Shown: positions 52,575-61,820, numbered from the stretch's first letter. The stretch is 64,000 nt of DNA from Mycolicibacterium pulveris (GCF_010725725.1 NZ_AP022599.1:4774001-4838000), one strand, 5' to 3'. Program-made: numbers and translations. Notes: generated by a model from the sequence alone, not told the origin.

Positions 52575-53284
52575 GAACTCGACGCCGGATGAATCGCCGG
52601 GCGGGTTTGGGTGATCACGTTGATGGTCACACCGGGTTTGGGCAGGGCGACGCCGATGAGGCAGTCGCGGGTGACGATCTCGGTCAGCTGATCCTCGGTC
52701 CAGTCGTCGGTGCCCTCCGGGCGCATCGGCATCACCATGAAGCGGTGCTTCTGATTGGAATCCTGCACCCGGATCGCGACGTCGTCTGGTAGGTACAGGC
52801 CGAACTCCGCGAGCACCTGACGCGGCCAGCGGACCAGTCGGCGCCGGTAGTTCGGGGTGCGGTACCACTCGGGTGAATTGCCCAGGATCGGGCGCGGATA
52901 GCACGAGCACAGCGCGCAGACGATGACGTGGTGCACTCCGGGGGTGTCCGCGAGGATCTCGAACGCGGTGAAATCGCTTGGTGTGCCGAACCCCGTCGGC
53001 TCCATCCAGTCCACACCGACTTCCTTGCTGGCCGCCATCGGTTCGCTCAACGCGAGCTTCTTGAACTCGGGATCCAGCCACGCCCGCGCCACCAACCGCG
53101 CCGCGGGTGTGGGGCCGATCTGCTCGGCGAACTCGGTGAAGCGGCGGTGCTCCTCGGCGGTGAAGATGCCCTTCTCGATACACAATTCGCGCAACGCGAT
53201 CTCGAGCACCTCGAAGTCGGTGATCTCGTCGACCATCGGCGCGACGGTGCGTTCGTGATCGTGGTCGTGCCCGTGATCGGTCAT
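52571..53284 (-). CDS. Nitrile hydratase alpha / thiocyanate hydrolase gamma-type metal subunit
   Basis: A 237-residue subunit. The metal site is VCALCSC with Cys123, Cys126, Ser127 and Cys128, followed by YPRPILGNSPEWYRTPNYRRRLV. The four residues that bind Co(III) or Fe(III) are all present, but the position that is usually Thr (cobalt type) or Ser (iron type) is Ala. The N-terminus is His/Asp-rich (DHGHDHDHE, about 3-11), perhaps aiding metal capture. Such enzymes hydrate nitriles to amides or hydrolyse thiocyanate. It lies 15 bases after the beta subunit gene. Confidence 0.87.
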   Translation of the reverse strand: MTDHGHDHDHERTVAPMVDEITDFEVLEIALRELCIEKGIFTAEEHRRFTEFAEQIGPTPAARLVARAWLDPEFKKLALSEPMAASKEVGVDWMEPTGFGTPSDFTAFEILADTPGVHHVIVCALCSCYPRPILGNSPEWYRTPNYRRRLVRWPRQVLAEFGLYLPDDVAIRVQDSNQKHRFMVMPMRPEGTDDWTEDQLTEIVTRDCLIGVALPKPGVTINVITQTRPAIHPASSS

Positions 53285-53299
53285 GCGCGCCCCTTTGGC

Positions 53300-54139
53300 T
53301 CAGGTGGCCGACTGCAGCCAGCGTTCGGGAATCTCGGTCTGGATGGTGTCGTCGGCGGTGCCGGTGTAGCCGTCCCACAACTCGGCCATGTTGAACCGCA
53401 CGACGTAGAACCACTCCGGCTTCGCGTCGGTCCGATCCCAGGTCTCGTCCTCGGCGGCGGGACTTTCGTAGGCCACCGTCGCGATCTCACCCCGCGCGCC
53501 GCGCACGTATTCGGGCGTGCGCGTGTAGAACACGACGGGAAGTTCGCGCACCACCACGGTGTCGCCGACTTTGAACATCGGTTCGCCCGCCTGGCCGGCA
53601 TAGACCTGCGGGTCGCCCTTGCCGACCGCGTGCTTGTGGTGGGCGTTGCGCTTGACCTGTGACCCGTCCCCTTCGAATTTCGGCTGGGCCTCCAGCGCCC
53701 TGCCGCCGAGCCCGCCGGCGTAGCGGTCCGCGACCTCGGCCATCCGCTCGCTCAACTCGCCGAGCGAGATGTGGTGCTTTTCCACCAGGACTCGCGCGAC
53801 CGCGAGCAGCCAGCGACCGTAGTAAGGCAGCCCGAGGTACTGCGCCCGCCCGACGTCGACATTGCCGATGCGGCGGCGCTCCTCGGAAAGCCAGATGCCC
53901 CGCCACGCGAGCACTTCGCAGATGACGTAGGTCATGTGCTCCCACAGCTCGTACTGCTTGTTTTCGTACTTCATCGGCGCATCGGGCTCACCGCCCACGT
54001 CGTGCACGGGTTTGAGGTATGCGGTGATGCGGCCGTGGTCAAGCAGGTCGGGGGTCGGGGCGTCGGGAAGCTCGGGATACGCCGATTTCAGCCGGGCCAC
54101 GAGATCCAGTTGAGCCGCGCGTTCGGCCGCTGTGCTCAT
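53300..54139 (-). CDS. Nitrile hydratase beta / thiocyanate hydrolase-type subunit
   Basis: A 279-residue subunit, first gene of the operon, with GGAAGGGAG before ATG 54139. The N-terminal part (about 55-150) carries EHMTYVICEVLAWRGIW and LPYYGRWLLAVARVLVEKHHISLGEL, the helical beta-subunit domain. The C-terminal part (about 190-279) has the SH3-like barrel with FKVGDTVVVRE and EWFYVVRFNMAELWDG. It is longer than a typical beta subunit (about 215-235 aa). It pairs with the alpha-type subunit to form the active-site cavity. Confidence 0.83.
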   Translation of the reverse strand: MSTAAERAAQLDLVARLKSAYPELPDAPTPDLLDHGRITAYLKPVHDVGGEPDAPMKYENKQYELWEHMTYVICEVLAWRGIWLSEERRRIGNVDVGRAQYLGLPYYGRWLLAVARVLVEKHHISLGELSERMAEVADRYAGGLGGRALEAQPKFEGDGSQVKRNAHHKHAVGKGDPQVYAGQAGEPMFKVGDTVVVRELPVVFYTRTPEYVRGARGEIATVAYESPAAEDETWDRTDAKPEWFYVVRFNMAELWDGYTGTADDTIQTEIPERWLQSAT

Positions 54140-54311
54140 CACAGCTCCCTTCCGGATCGAAGCGCCGAGCCTGGCGAAGTGAGCTGACTTTATCGCCGCC
54201 CGAGCCCTCAGACCAGCCGAATTGCAAACTGGCCGCGCGGGTTCAGGGCGACCCACGCTCCCGGCCGGTACGGGATGCCCTGTGCCACAGATCATTTGAC
54301 ACGACCATCGG

Positions 54312-54333
54312 CGACAAAATTCGTTTATTGTCG
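54312..54333. promoter_or_regulatory. AT-rich inverted repeat between the nitrile-hydratase operon and FUSC gene
   Basis: CGACAA (54312-54317) and TTGTCG (54328-54333) are perfect 6-base arms over a ten-base AT-rich centre, with TTGACA at 54296-54301 just before. This lies in the 273-base divergent promoter region (54140-54412) and may be a shared operator. No regulator gene is next to it. Confidence 0.4.
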
Positions 54334-54412
54334 GGTGCGGTGAAAATGCGGCCGGTCCAGGTGCCTGCGTGTGCTTCACCGATACCGGTTGAGAAAGGGT
54401 CAGAATGGGGTG

Positions 54413-56401
54413 GTGACCACCGGGGGCAGGATCGTCGAAGCCCTCCGGCCGACATTGCCGGACATCGGGGCGGTTGTACGCAGCCTGCTCGCGATGGTTG
54501 CGATCGCGGTGGTGGCGCTGCTGTGGCATTCCGGCACGGCGGCGCTGTGGGCGGCCGGAGCCGCCGCCATCGCGGGGGCGATCGCCCTGCAGGACAGCCC
54601 CGGCGGACGGGTGTCGCTGGTTGTCACCGTTTCGCTGCAGATGGGCTGCGCGGTCCTGCTCGGCGCTCTGACGGGCGCCTACAACGTGCTGTTCGTGGTG
54701 GCGGTGGCCGTGTGGTGTTTCGGTGCGGGGCTGCAGTGGGCGCTCGGCGGCAACGCGGGTCTGGTCGGGGCGGCGGCCAGCGCCCTGCTGGTGATCGCAC
54801 CACCGGTGACGCCGTCGGTGTCGTCGGTGCTCGTGCCCACGGTGCTGACGATCGCCGCCGGTTGCCTTCAGGCGGTGCTGATCGCGGTGTGGCCTCCGCA
54901 GCGGTGGCGCACGCAGCGGGAGGCGCTGTCGAACGCCTATCGGTCGCTGGCCGACGATGCACGCCAGGTCGCGGCGGACCGGGCCGCGCCGCTTGACGCG
55001 GCGCTGTCACCGTCGTTGCGGGACGCGTTCATGGACACCCAGGCCAGCCGGCGGCCGGAGGCCTATCTCGGCGGTCACCGGCTTCCCGAGCGGATCATGA
55101 CCACGCTGCACGCCTTTCGCGGCTCGGCGGGCGGGGAGCACGACGACGTATCGCGGGTGCTCGACTCCGCCGCGGCGGTGCTCGATGCCCTCGCCGACGA
55201 CAAGCACACCGCGCGCCGAGAGGCCGAGCACGCGCTGGTCCGTGTCGACACCGCGGTTTCGATGATCACCGGACCCGAAGCCGCTACCGCGCAACGTCTT
55301 TCGCAACAGCTGCACGAAGCCGCGGAGCTGCGCTTCCCCGATCTCTACCGGCCCGACCTGGTCAACCCGATGCGCAGGGCGATCGGCGCGGTGCGCGGTC
55401 ACCTGACGCTGACATCGCCGATTCTTCGCCATGCGGTCCGGCTCTCGGCGGCCGTCACGTTGGGCATCGCCGCCGACCGCTTCGCGCCCGTCAACCACGG
55501 CTACTGGGCCGCGCTGACGGTCCTGATGGTGCTGCGCCCGGAAACCGCGCACACCTACACCCGGTGCATGGGGCGCATCGCGGGCATCGCCGCGGGCATC
55601 GTGGTGACGTCGTCGATCACGCTGTTGGTGGAACCCAGCGGATACGTCGCGGCGGTGTTGGCGACGTTGCTCGTCGGGATCACCTACTCGGTCGCCCGGT
55701 TCGGCTACATCGCCGCCAGCGCGGCGCTGGCCGGGGCCGTGGTGTTCCTGCTGGACATCGGCGCGGCGACGTCGGGCGCGACGCTGGAAGACCGGCTGTT
55801 CTCGGTGGTTATCGGCGGCGGCCTGGCGATGGTGGCGCACGTGGCGTTCCCCGACCACGCGCTGATTCGGCTCTGGCAACGGTCGGGCGAACTGCTGAAA
55901 ACCGAAATCGACTACGCCGCGACCGTGATCAAGGCGTTCGTACACGAACTCGACCGTCCCGCTGACGCGGTGTCAGCGGCCTGGCAGAAGGCCTTCCGGG
56001 CCCGCGCGTCGTTCGAAGCGGCGTGCGGTGCGGCCCGGCTGGATTCGCCGGAGCTGCGCCGTTGGCTGCGCTCGTACCGGGCGGCGCTGAACGCCGTCAC
56101 CAGCTCGTGCACGACGCTGGAGGCCAGCCTGCCACCGCAGCCACTGACCAACGTCACACCCGAGTTCGTCGCCGCCATCGACGACTACGTCGATGCGCTC
56201 CGCGGTGCCCCACCGACCCCGGCTGCGCCGTGGACCGTCGACCTCGCCGCGCTCTCCGCGGCCAGTCAGCAGGTCCGCGACCGGGGTGCCGAGCTGCCCG
56301 CCGACAACGGCGCCGCCCGGGTGCTGGTCGCCGAGATCGCGACGATCACCCGCCACCTGTCGAGTATCGCTACTGTTCGCGAGCCCACTTCGGCTGGATG
56401 A
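54413..56401 (+). CDS. Large FUSC/ArAE-family exporter-like membrane protein
   Basis: A 662-residue protein from GTG 54413 (GTG 54410 also possible). It has two sets of transmembrane segments, about 20-170 and 365-510, separated by a helical cytosolic region. The second set contains HGYWAALTVLMVLRPETAHTYTR, a FUSC-domain hallmark, and a C-terminal cytosolic domain follows. Such proteins export aromatic acids or related toxic metabolites. Being divergent from the nitrile-hydratase-like operon, it may export its substrate or product. The end overlaps the convergent thioesterase by 32 bases. Confidence 0.8.
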   Translation: MTTGGRIVEALRPTLPDIGAVVRSLLAMVAIAVVALLWHSGTAALWAAGAAAIAGAIALQDSPGGRVSLVVTVSLQMGCAVLLGALTGAYNVLFVVAVAVWCFGAGLQWALGGNAGLVGAAASALLVIAPPVTPSVSSVLVPTVLTIAAGCLQAVLIAVWPPQRWRTQREALSNAYRSLADDARQVAADRAAPLDAALSPSLRDAFMDTQASRRPEAYLGGHRLPERIMTTLHAFRGSAGGEHDDVSRVLDSAAAVLDALADDKHTARREAEHALVRVDTAVSMITGPEAATAQRLSQQLHEAAELRFPDLYRPDLVNPMRRAIGAVRGHLTLTSPILRHAVRLSAAVTLGIAADRFAPVNHGYWAALTVLMVLRPETAHTYTRCMGRIAGIAAGIVVTSSITLLVEPSGYVAAVLATLLVGITYSVARFGYIAASAALAGAVVFLLDIGAATSGATLEDRLFSVVIGGGLAMVAHVAFPDHALIRLWQRSGELLKTEIDYAATVIKAFVHELDRPADAVSAAWQKAFRARASFEAACGAARLDSPELRRWLRSYRAALNAVTSSCTTLEASLPPQPLTNVTPEFVAAIDDYVDALRGAPPTPAAPWTVDLAALSAASQQVRDRGAELPADNGAARVLVAEIATITRHLSSIATVREPTSAG

Positions 56402-56999
56402 ACACGCCCTGCGCCTCCACCGTTACCCCGTCTTCGTCAGCCAAATGCCCAGCGGCATAAGTCTTGACGCCTTCGCTGTGGGTGATCTTCGCCTCGGCGT
56501 GCAGCCGGCCCAGCCGAGTGGTGCGCAGATAGCGCAGGGTGATGGTGCCGGTGAAGCGTGGGTTGACACCGTCGCTGGCGGCTTCGCCGAGCAGGTGGTC
56601 GAGCACGAGGGCGGCGACGCCGCCGTGCACGTGCCCCGGCGGGCCCTCGTAGGCCGCGCCCATCTCGAAGTCGGAGTGCACAAGCCCGTCGGGCCCGCGG
56701 TGAACGAGCAGCGGCGGCGCGACCGGGTTGCGGATCCCGATCACCGGGTTCCCCCACGGCATGCGGTCACCGCCGCTGGTGTAGCGGACACCGAACGGGC
56801 CGTCGCACTGCTTGGCACGCAGCCGCGCGGTCGCCGCATCGATCTGGGCCTTGACCGCCGACACCGCCTCGGGGTCGACCTCGGTACGGATGGTCGCATC
56901 GATGAGCTCCCGAACGGACTGCGCGAGCGGCTCATAGACCGCACGCATCTGCGCCACCTCGGCCGAGGACACGTCGCCGATGTGGGTGAACTCCACCAT
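56370..56999 (-). CDS. PaaI/hotdog thioesterase
   Basis: A 209-residue protein. The second half (about 95-205) is a hotdog domain with PGHVHGGVAALVLDHLLGEAAS (catalytic-loop HGG and following helix) and FTGTITLRYLRTTRLGRLHAEAKI. The first half is a helical extension (about 1-60) with no motif. It hydrolyses acyl-CoA thioesters. ATG 56999 is chosen because the KstR-type palindrome begins eight bases upstream. It is divergent from the TPR/GH13/lldD2 operon. Confidence 0.82.
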   Translation of the reverse strand: MVEFTHIGDVSSAEVAQMRAVYEPLAQSVRELIDATIRTEVDPEAVSAVKAQIDAATARLRAKQCDGPFGVRYTSGGDRMPWGNPVIGIRNPVAPPLLVHRGPDGLVHSDFEMGAAYEGPPGHVHGGVAALVLDHLLGEAASDGVNPRFTGTITLRYLRTTRLGRLHAEAKITHSEGVKTYAAGHLADEDGVTVEAQGVFIQPKWAREQ

Positions 57000-57007
57000 G
57001 GGAGCAC

Positions 57008-57021
57008 TAGAACACGTTCTA
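57008..57021. promoter_or_regulatory. KstR-type operator (near-perfect palindrome) in a divergent promoter
   Basis: TAGAACACGTTCTA matches TnnAACnnGTTnnA fully, and with its flanks (CTAGAACACGTTCTAG) is a palindrome apart from the two central bases. It is eight bases before the thioesterase start and 54 bases before the TPR gene, so it could control both directions. Confidence 0.82.
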
Positions 57022-57075
57022 GCGCAGCTTGTCGAATCAGCGCGCCGTCGCCGCGCGGCCGATTTATCGTGCCTT

Positions 57076-58746
57076 ATGACCGCTCCCGGCAACGAGCCCT
57101 ACTACGACCTGGGCCGCTATCACCGACGCGTCGACACGCCCGCGCCCGAGGCGCAGATGTGGTTCGACAGGGGCATGGTGTGGGCCTACGCGTTCAACCA
57201 CGAAGAGGCCATCAGGTGCTTCGAGCGCGCGCTGCAGTTCGATCCCGACCTGGCGATCGCACGCTGGGGTATCGCGTATTCGATCGGGCCCAATTACAAC
57301 AAGGCGTGGGACGCCTTCGACCCCGGCGACAAGGCGACGTCGTTGACCAGGGCCAGAACCGAGCTCGCGTTGGCCGGCGGTGGGCGGGCCTCCGCGGTCG
57401 AACGCGGCCTGATCAACGCTCTGCGGGAGCGGTTTTCGATCGACGACCCCGATGACGTCGATGCGCTGAGCGCGGCAGGCGCGGCGTACGTTGCGGTGAT
57501 GGAGAGACTCTATGTGGACCACCCCGACGACGTCGACGTCGCGGCGATGACCGCCGACGCCCTGGTCAACCTGACCGCGTGGGCGCTGTGGGACACCCGC
57601 ACCGGCGAGCCGGCCCCGGGCTCGCGGGTCCTGCAGGCCAAAGAGATCCTCGAGCGCGCGCTCGCCGACCCGGCGGGACGCGAGCACCCCGGCATCTTGC
57701 ACCTGTACCTGCACACCATGGAGATGTCGGCCAACCCGCAAGATGCGTTGCCGGTCGCGGACCTGCTGCGTGACCTGGTGCCCGACGCGGGCCACCTGCT
57801 TCACATGCCCAGCCACATCGACGTGCTGTGCGGAAACTACCGGGACGCGGTCGTGGCGAACACGGCTGCGGCGCAGGTGGATCGGCGGTTCGTCGAACGC
57901 GAGGGGCCGCTCAACTTCTACTCGCTCTACCGCGCCCACAACCTGCACTTCATCGTCTATGCGGCGATGTTGGAGGGAAACTCGCGCGCTGCCTTCGCCG
58001 CCGCCGACGAACTCGCCGCGCAGCTGACGCCGGAACTGCTGAGCATCGAATCGCCGCCGATGGCCGACTGGCTCGAGGCGTTCGTCCCGTTGGGTGTGCA
58101 CGCGCTGGTCCGCTTCGGCCGCTGGGACGAGCTGATCGCCCACCCGCTGCCGCAGGACCTCGATCTGTACTGCTCCACGGCGGCCACCATCCACTACGGC
58201 CGCGGAGTGGCGCACGCGGCGAGGGGCAACCTGGCCAAGGCACATGCCGAGCAGGACGCGTTCGCCACCGCATATGCGCGCATCCCCGACAGCCGATACC
58301 TGTTCAACAACACGGTGATCGACATCCTGGCGATCGCAGCGGAGATGCTTGCCGGCGAGATCGCCTATCGCGAGGGCAGATACGACGAGGCCTTTGCGTG
58401 TCTGGAGGCCGCGATCGCGCTCGACGACGCGCTCCCCTACGACGAGCCGTGGGGCTGGATGCAGCCGACACGGCACGCGTACGGCGCGCTGCTGCTCGAA
58501 CAGGGTCACGTCGAGCGGGCCGCCCGGGTCTATGCCGCCGACCTCGGGCTGGACGACACGCTGCCGCGGCCCTGCCAGCACCCCAACAACGTGTGGAGCC
58601 TGCACGGCTACCACGAATGCCTGCAGCGGCTTGGCCGCACCGGGGAAGCGACGATCATCGGCCGGCAGTTGGTGCTGGCCCTGGCGCGCGCGGACGTGGA
58701 AATCGCGGCCTCGTGCGCATGCCGGCTCGAGGTCGCCGCCCCGTAG
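57076..58746 (+). CDS. Tetratricopeptide-repeat protein
   Basis: A 556-residue protein made of helical pairs. TPR-like units are visible at about 28-65 (FDRGMVWAYAFNHEEAIRCFERALQFDPDLA) and about 425-460 (GEIAYREGRYDEAFACLEAAIALDDAL), both quoted in pieces, with many less regular units between. No signal or membrane segment is seen, so it is probably a cytosolic scaffold or regulator. No ribosome-binding site is clear before ATG 57076. It is the first gene of a four-gene operon: deaminase after 11 bases, then GH13 and lldD2. Confidence 0.8.
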   Translation: MTAPGNEPYYDLGRYHRRVDTPAPEAQMWFDRGMVWAYAFNHEEAIRCFERALQFDPDLAIARWGIAYSIGPNYNKAWDAFDPGDKATSLTRARTELALAGGGRASAVERGLINALRERFSIDDPDDVDALSAAGAAYVAVMERLYVDHPDDVDVAAMTADALVNLTAWALWDTRTGEPAPGSRVLQAKEILERALADPAGREHPGILHLYLHTMEMSANPQDALPVADLLRDLVPDAGHLLHMPSHIDVLCGNYRDAVVANTAAAQVDRRFVEREGPLNFYSLYRAHNLHFIVYAAMLEGNSRAAFAAADELAAQLTPELLSIESPPMADWLEAFVPLGVHALVRFGRWDELIAHPLPQDLDLYCSTAATIHYGRGVAHAARGNLAKAHAEQDAFATAYARIPDSRYLFNNTVIDILAIAAEMLAGEIAYREGRYDEAFACLEAAIALDDALPYDEPWGWMQPTRHAYGALLLEQGHVERAARVYAADLGLDDTLPRPCQHPNNVWSLHGYHECLQRLGRTGEATIIGRQLVLALARADVEIAASCACRLEVAAP

Positions 58747-58757
58747 ACTGCGGGTCG

Positions 58758-59237
58758 ATGCCCCTGCGCGACGACGACCTCGCCCGCCTGAGCCGCTGCG
58801 TGGAACTGGCGCGTGAGGCGCTTGTCAACGGCGACGAGCCGTTCGGATCGATCCTGGTGGACGCCGAAGGCCGGACTCGCTTCGAAGACCGCAACCGGGT
58901 CAAGGACGGTGACCACACCCGCCACCCGGAGTTCGCGATCGCGCGGTGGGCCGTCGCGAACCTCAGCCCCGCCCAGCGCGCCCAGGCGACCGTGTACACC
59001 TCCGGCGAGCACTGCCCGATGTGCGCCGCGGCGCACGCCTGGGTAGGCCTCGACCGCATCGTCTACGCGACGTCCTCGGCGCAACTGAGCGATTGGCTGC
59101 AGGAGTGGGGCGCACCGCCGCCGCCGGTCGCCCCCCTGCCGATCAACACCGTCGCCCCCCGGGTGACCGTAGAAGGGCCCGCGGCGGAGTTCGCCGAGAC
59201 GATGAAGGCGCTATACGAAGCGAAGTATCGGCCGTGA
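58758..59237 (+). CDS. Nucleoside/guanine-type deaminase (CDA superfamily)
   Basis: A 159-residue zinc deaminase. The metal motif is TRHPEFAIARW (H-P-E in place of the usual H-A-E, about residue 55) and GEHCPMCAAAH (P-C-x2-C, about 83-93), giving His, Cys and Cys zinc ligands with the catalytic Glu. FGSILVDAEG is the typical substrate-loop start. It deaminates a base or nucleoside such as guanine or cytosine. It sits between the TPR gene and a GH13 gene, and its stop overlaps the GH13 GTG (GTGA). Confidence 0.83.
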   Translation: MPLRDDDLARLSRCVELAREALVNGDEPFGSILVDAEGRTRFEDRNRVKDGDHTRHPEFAIARWAVANLSPAQRAQATVYTSGEHCPMCAAAHAWVGLDRIVYATSSAQLSDWLQEWGAPPPPVAPLPINTVAPRVTVEGPAAEFAETMKALYEAKYRP

Positions 59238-60511
59238 GACCACCGGCCTGGGTCCAGCACGCGATCTGGTGGCAGATCTATCCGCTGGGCTTCGTCGGTG
59301 CGTTTCCGGCCGACCCGCCGCCGGGCCCTGATGAGCACCGGCTGCGCCGGGTCGTCGACTGGCTGGACCACGCCATCGAACTCGGCGCGTCCGGCGTCGC
59401 GCTCGGACCGGTGTTCGCCTCGCGCACCCACGGCTACGACACCGTCGACCACTTCCGCATCGACGCCCGGCTCGGTGACGACGACGACTTCGACACGCTG
59501 CTGGCCGAGGCCAAGCGCCGCGGGTTACGCGTCCTGCTCGACGGCGTGTTCAACCACGTCGCTGCGGATTTCGCGCATTCTGACTGGTTCCGCAAGGGCA
59601 GTAACGGCTTTGACACCTTCGAAGGGCACGGCGACCTGATCGCCCTCGACCACGACAATCCCGAGGTCGTCTCCTACACCGTCGACGTCATGACGCACTG
59701 GCTCGGCCGCGGCGCCGACGGGTGGCGCCTGGACGCCGCCTACGCGGTTCCCGAACGGTTCTGGGCCGCGGTGCTCCCCCGGGTCCGTGCCGCGTTCCCG
59801 GACGCCTGGTTCGTCGGGGAGGTCATCCACGGTGACTATGCCGCACGCGTCGGCGCGGCAGGCTTCGACTCGGTGACCCAGTACGAGCTGTGGAAGGCCG
59901 TCTGGAGCAGCCTGGTCGACGGCAACTTCCACGAGCTGGACTGGGCGCTGGTGCGCCACAACGAGTTTCTCGACGCGTTCGTGCCGATGACGTTCGTCGG
60001 CAACCACGACGTCACCCGCATCGCCAGCCGGCTCAACGACACCGGGCACCTCGAGCACGCGCTGGTCGTCCTGTTCACGACCGGCGGCACGCCCAGCGTG
60101 TACGCCGGCGACGAGTTCGGCTACCTCGGTGTCAAAGAAGAGCGGTTCGGCGGCGATGACGCGGTCCGCCCGGCGTTCGGCGCCCCGCCGTCGCCCGACG
60201 ATCGGCGGCACGACGTGTTGCGGTTGCACCAGCACCTGATCGGCCTGCGCAGGCGGCACCCGTGGCTGCACACCACGCGCACGTCGGCGTTGCATCTGAC
60301 AAACCGCCAGTACATCTATGAAACCGGCGACGGGACAAACGCGTTGGTGGTCGCGCTGAACATCGACGATGCGCCGATGCCGCTGTCGCTGCCCGGGCTC
60401 GGCCGCGCCAGCGGGCAGATCGTCGCGGCATCGGGTGCGCGTCCGGCCGACACGGTGACCGAGACCGAGGTCGCGCCGCATGGCTGGCTGGTCGTGGAAC
60501 CGGAGGTCTAG
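59234..60511 (+). CDS. GH13-family alpha-amylase-like enzyme
   Basis: A 425-residue glycoside hydrolase family 13 enzyme from GTG 59234. The catalytic set is complete: nucleophile Asp167 in GWRLDAAY, acid/base Glu196 in FVGEVIHG, and Asp259 in FVGNHDV, with the earlier DGVFNHV (about 103). It starts WWQIYPLGF like cytosolic GH13 enzymes and has no signal peptide. It probably acts on maltodextrins, trehalose-type or glycogen-derived sugars. The specificity is unknown. lldD2 starts two bases after its stop. Confidence 0.88.
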   Translation: MRPPAWVQHAIWWQIYPLGFVGAFPADPPPGPDEHRLRRVVDWLDHAIELGASGVALGPVFASRTHGYDTVDHFRIDARLGDDDDFDTLLAEAKRRGLRVLLDGVFNHVAADFAHSDWFRKGSNGFDTFEGHGDLIALDHDNPEVVSYTVDVMTHWLGRGADGWRLDAAYAVPERFWAAVLPRVRAAFPDAWFVGEVIHGDYAARVGAAGFDSVTQYELWKAVWSSLVDGNFHELDWALVRHNEFLDAFVPMTFVGNHDVTRIASRLNDTGHLEHALVVLFTTGGTPSVYAGDEFGYLGVKEERFGGDDAVRPAFGAPPSPDDRRHDVLRLHQHLIGLRRRHPWLHTTRTSALHLTNRQYIYETGDGTNALVVALNIDDAPMPLSLPGLGRASGQIVAASGARPADTVTETEVAPHGWLVVEPEV

Positions 60512-60513
60512 GC

Positions 60514-61767
60514 GTGATCGCGGTCAAGCGGCGCGTGCCCCGGCCCAGTGAGCTGGCTCCGCTGCTGCGGTTTCGCAAGCCCACGTTCAACCGCACCGAG
60601 CGCCGGCTGCAGGCCGCTTTCACCATCGAGGACCTCCGCCGAATCGCCAAGCGGCGCACCCCCAGGGCCGCGTTCGATTACACCGACGGCGCCGCAGAGG
60701 ACGAGCTGTCGCTCGCCCGGGCTCGACAAGCGTTCCGCGACATCGAGTTTCACCCGACCATTTTGCGGAACGTCGCCACGATCGACACCAGCCGCACCGT
60801 GCTGGGGGACGCCGTCGCCCAACCGTTCGGCATCGCCCCGACCGGTTTCACCCGCCTCATGCACACCGAAGGCGAGATCGCAGGCGCCCGCGTCGCAGCA
60901 CAGGCGGGTATCCCGTTTGCGTTATCGACCCTGGGCACCGCGTCCATCGAGGATGTCAAGGCGGCCAATCCCTACGGCCGCAACTGGTTTCAGCTGTACA
61001 TGTGGAAGGACCGGGACCGGTCGATGGCCCTGGTGGAGCGGGCGGCGGCCGCGGGCTACGACACGCTGCTGGTGACGGTCGACGTCCCGGTGGCGGGGGC
61101 CCGGCTTCGAGACAGCCGTAACGGCATGTCGATCCCGCCCACCCTGACCCTGCGCACGGTCCTGGACGCGCTGCCCCGGGCCCGCTGGTGGTTTGACCTG
61201 CTGAGCACCGAACCGCTGGCTTTCGCGTCGCTGGACCGCTGGCCCGGCACGGTCGCCGAGTACCTGGACACGATGTTCGACCCGACCGTCACGTTCGAGG
61301 ACCTGGTCTGGATCAAGAAACAATGGCCGAATCGGCTGGTGGTCAAGGGGATCCAGACCATCGAGGACGCCAGGGCGGTCGTTGAACTCGGCGTCGACGG
61401 AATCGTGCTGTCCAACCACGGCGGCCGCCAGCTCGACCGTGCTCCGGTGCCGTTTCATCTGCTCCCCGACGTCGCGCGCGAGCTCGGCACGGAGACGGAG
61501 GTTTTGCTGGACACCGGGATCATGTCGGGAGCCGACGTCGTCGCCGCGATAGCGCTGGGTGCCCGCTTCACCCTGGTCGGCCGCGCCTACCTCTACGGTC
61601 TGATGGCCGGCGGCGAAGCCGGCGTCGCACGGGCCGTCGAAATCCTGTCATCCCAGGTCAGCCGCACGATGCGGTTGCTAGGGGTGACCTCGCTCGACGA
61701 GCTCGGGCCGCACCACGTGACCCAGCTGCACCGGTTCGCGCGTGGCGGCACCGGACGGCACCGGTAA
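60514..61767 (+). CDS. lldD2: FMN-dependent L-lactate dehydrogenase LldD2
   Basis: A 417-residue alpha-hydroxy-acid-oxidising flavoenzyme from GTG 60514, matching Rv1872c LldD2. It shows the FMN/substrate region [47 protein letters not shown], and the catalytic [13 protein letters not shown] (His and Arg, about 285). [10 protein letters not shown] and [13 protein letters not shown] bind FMN phosphate. It oxidises L-lactate to pyruvate and feeds electrons to the respiratory chain at the membrane. It is the last gene of the TPR/deaminase/GH13 operon, so a KstR-type site may influence it. Confidence 0.92.
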   Translation: MIAVKRRVPRPSELAPLLRFRKPTFNRTERRLQAAFTIEDLRRIAKRRTPRAAFDYTDGAAEDELSLARARQAFRDIEFHPTILRNVATIDTSRTVLGDAVAQPFGIAPTGFTRLMHTEGEIAGARVAAQAGIPFALSTLGTASIEDVKAANPYGRNWFQLYMWKDRDRSMALVERAAAAGYDTLLVTVDVPVAGARLRDSRNGMSIPPTLTLRTVLDALPRARWWFDLLSTEPLAFASLDRWPGTVAEYLDTMFDPTVTFEDLVWIKKQWPNRLVVKGIQTIEDARAVVELGVDGIVLSNHGGRQLDRAPVPFHLLPDVARELGTETEVLLDTGIMSGADVVAAIALGARFTLVGRAYLYGLMAGGEAGVARAVEILSSQVSRTMRLLGVTSLDELGPHHVTQLHRFARGGTGRHR

Positions 61768-61820
61768 CCACCGCAGTCACTGTTTTCTCACAGGTCACGC
61801 GGTGTTTCGGCGCTTCTTGA

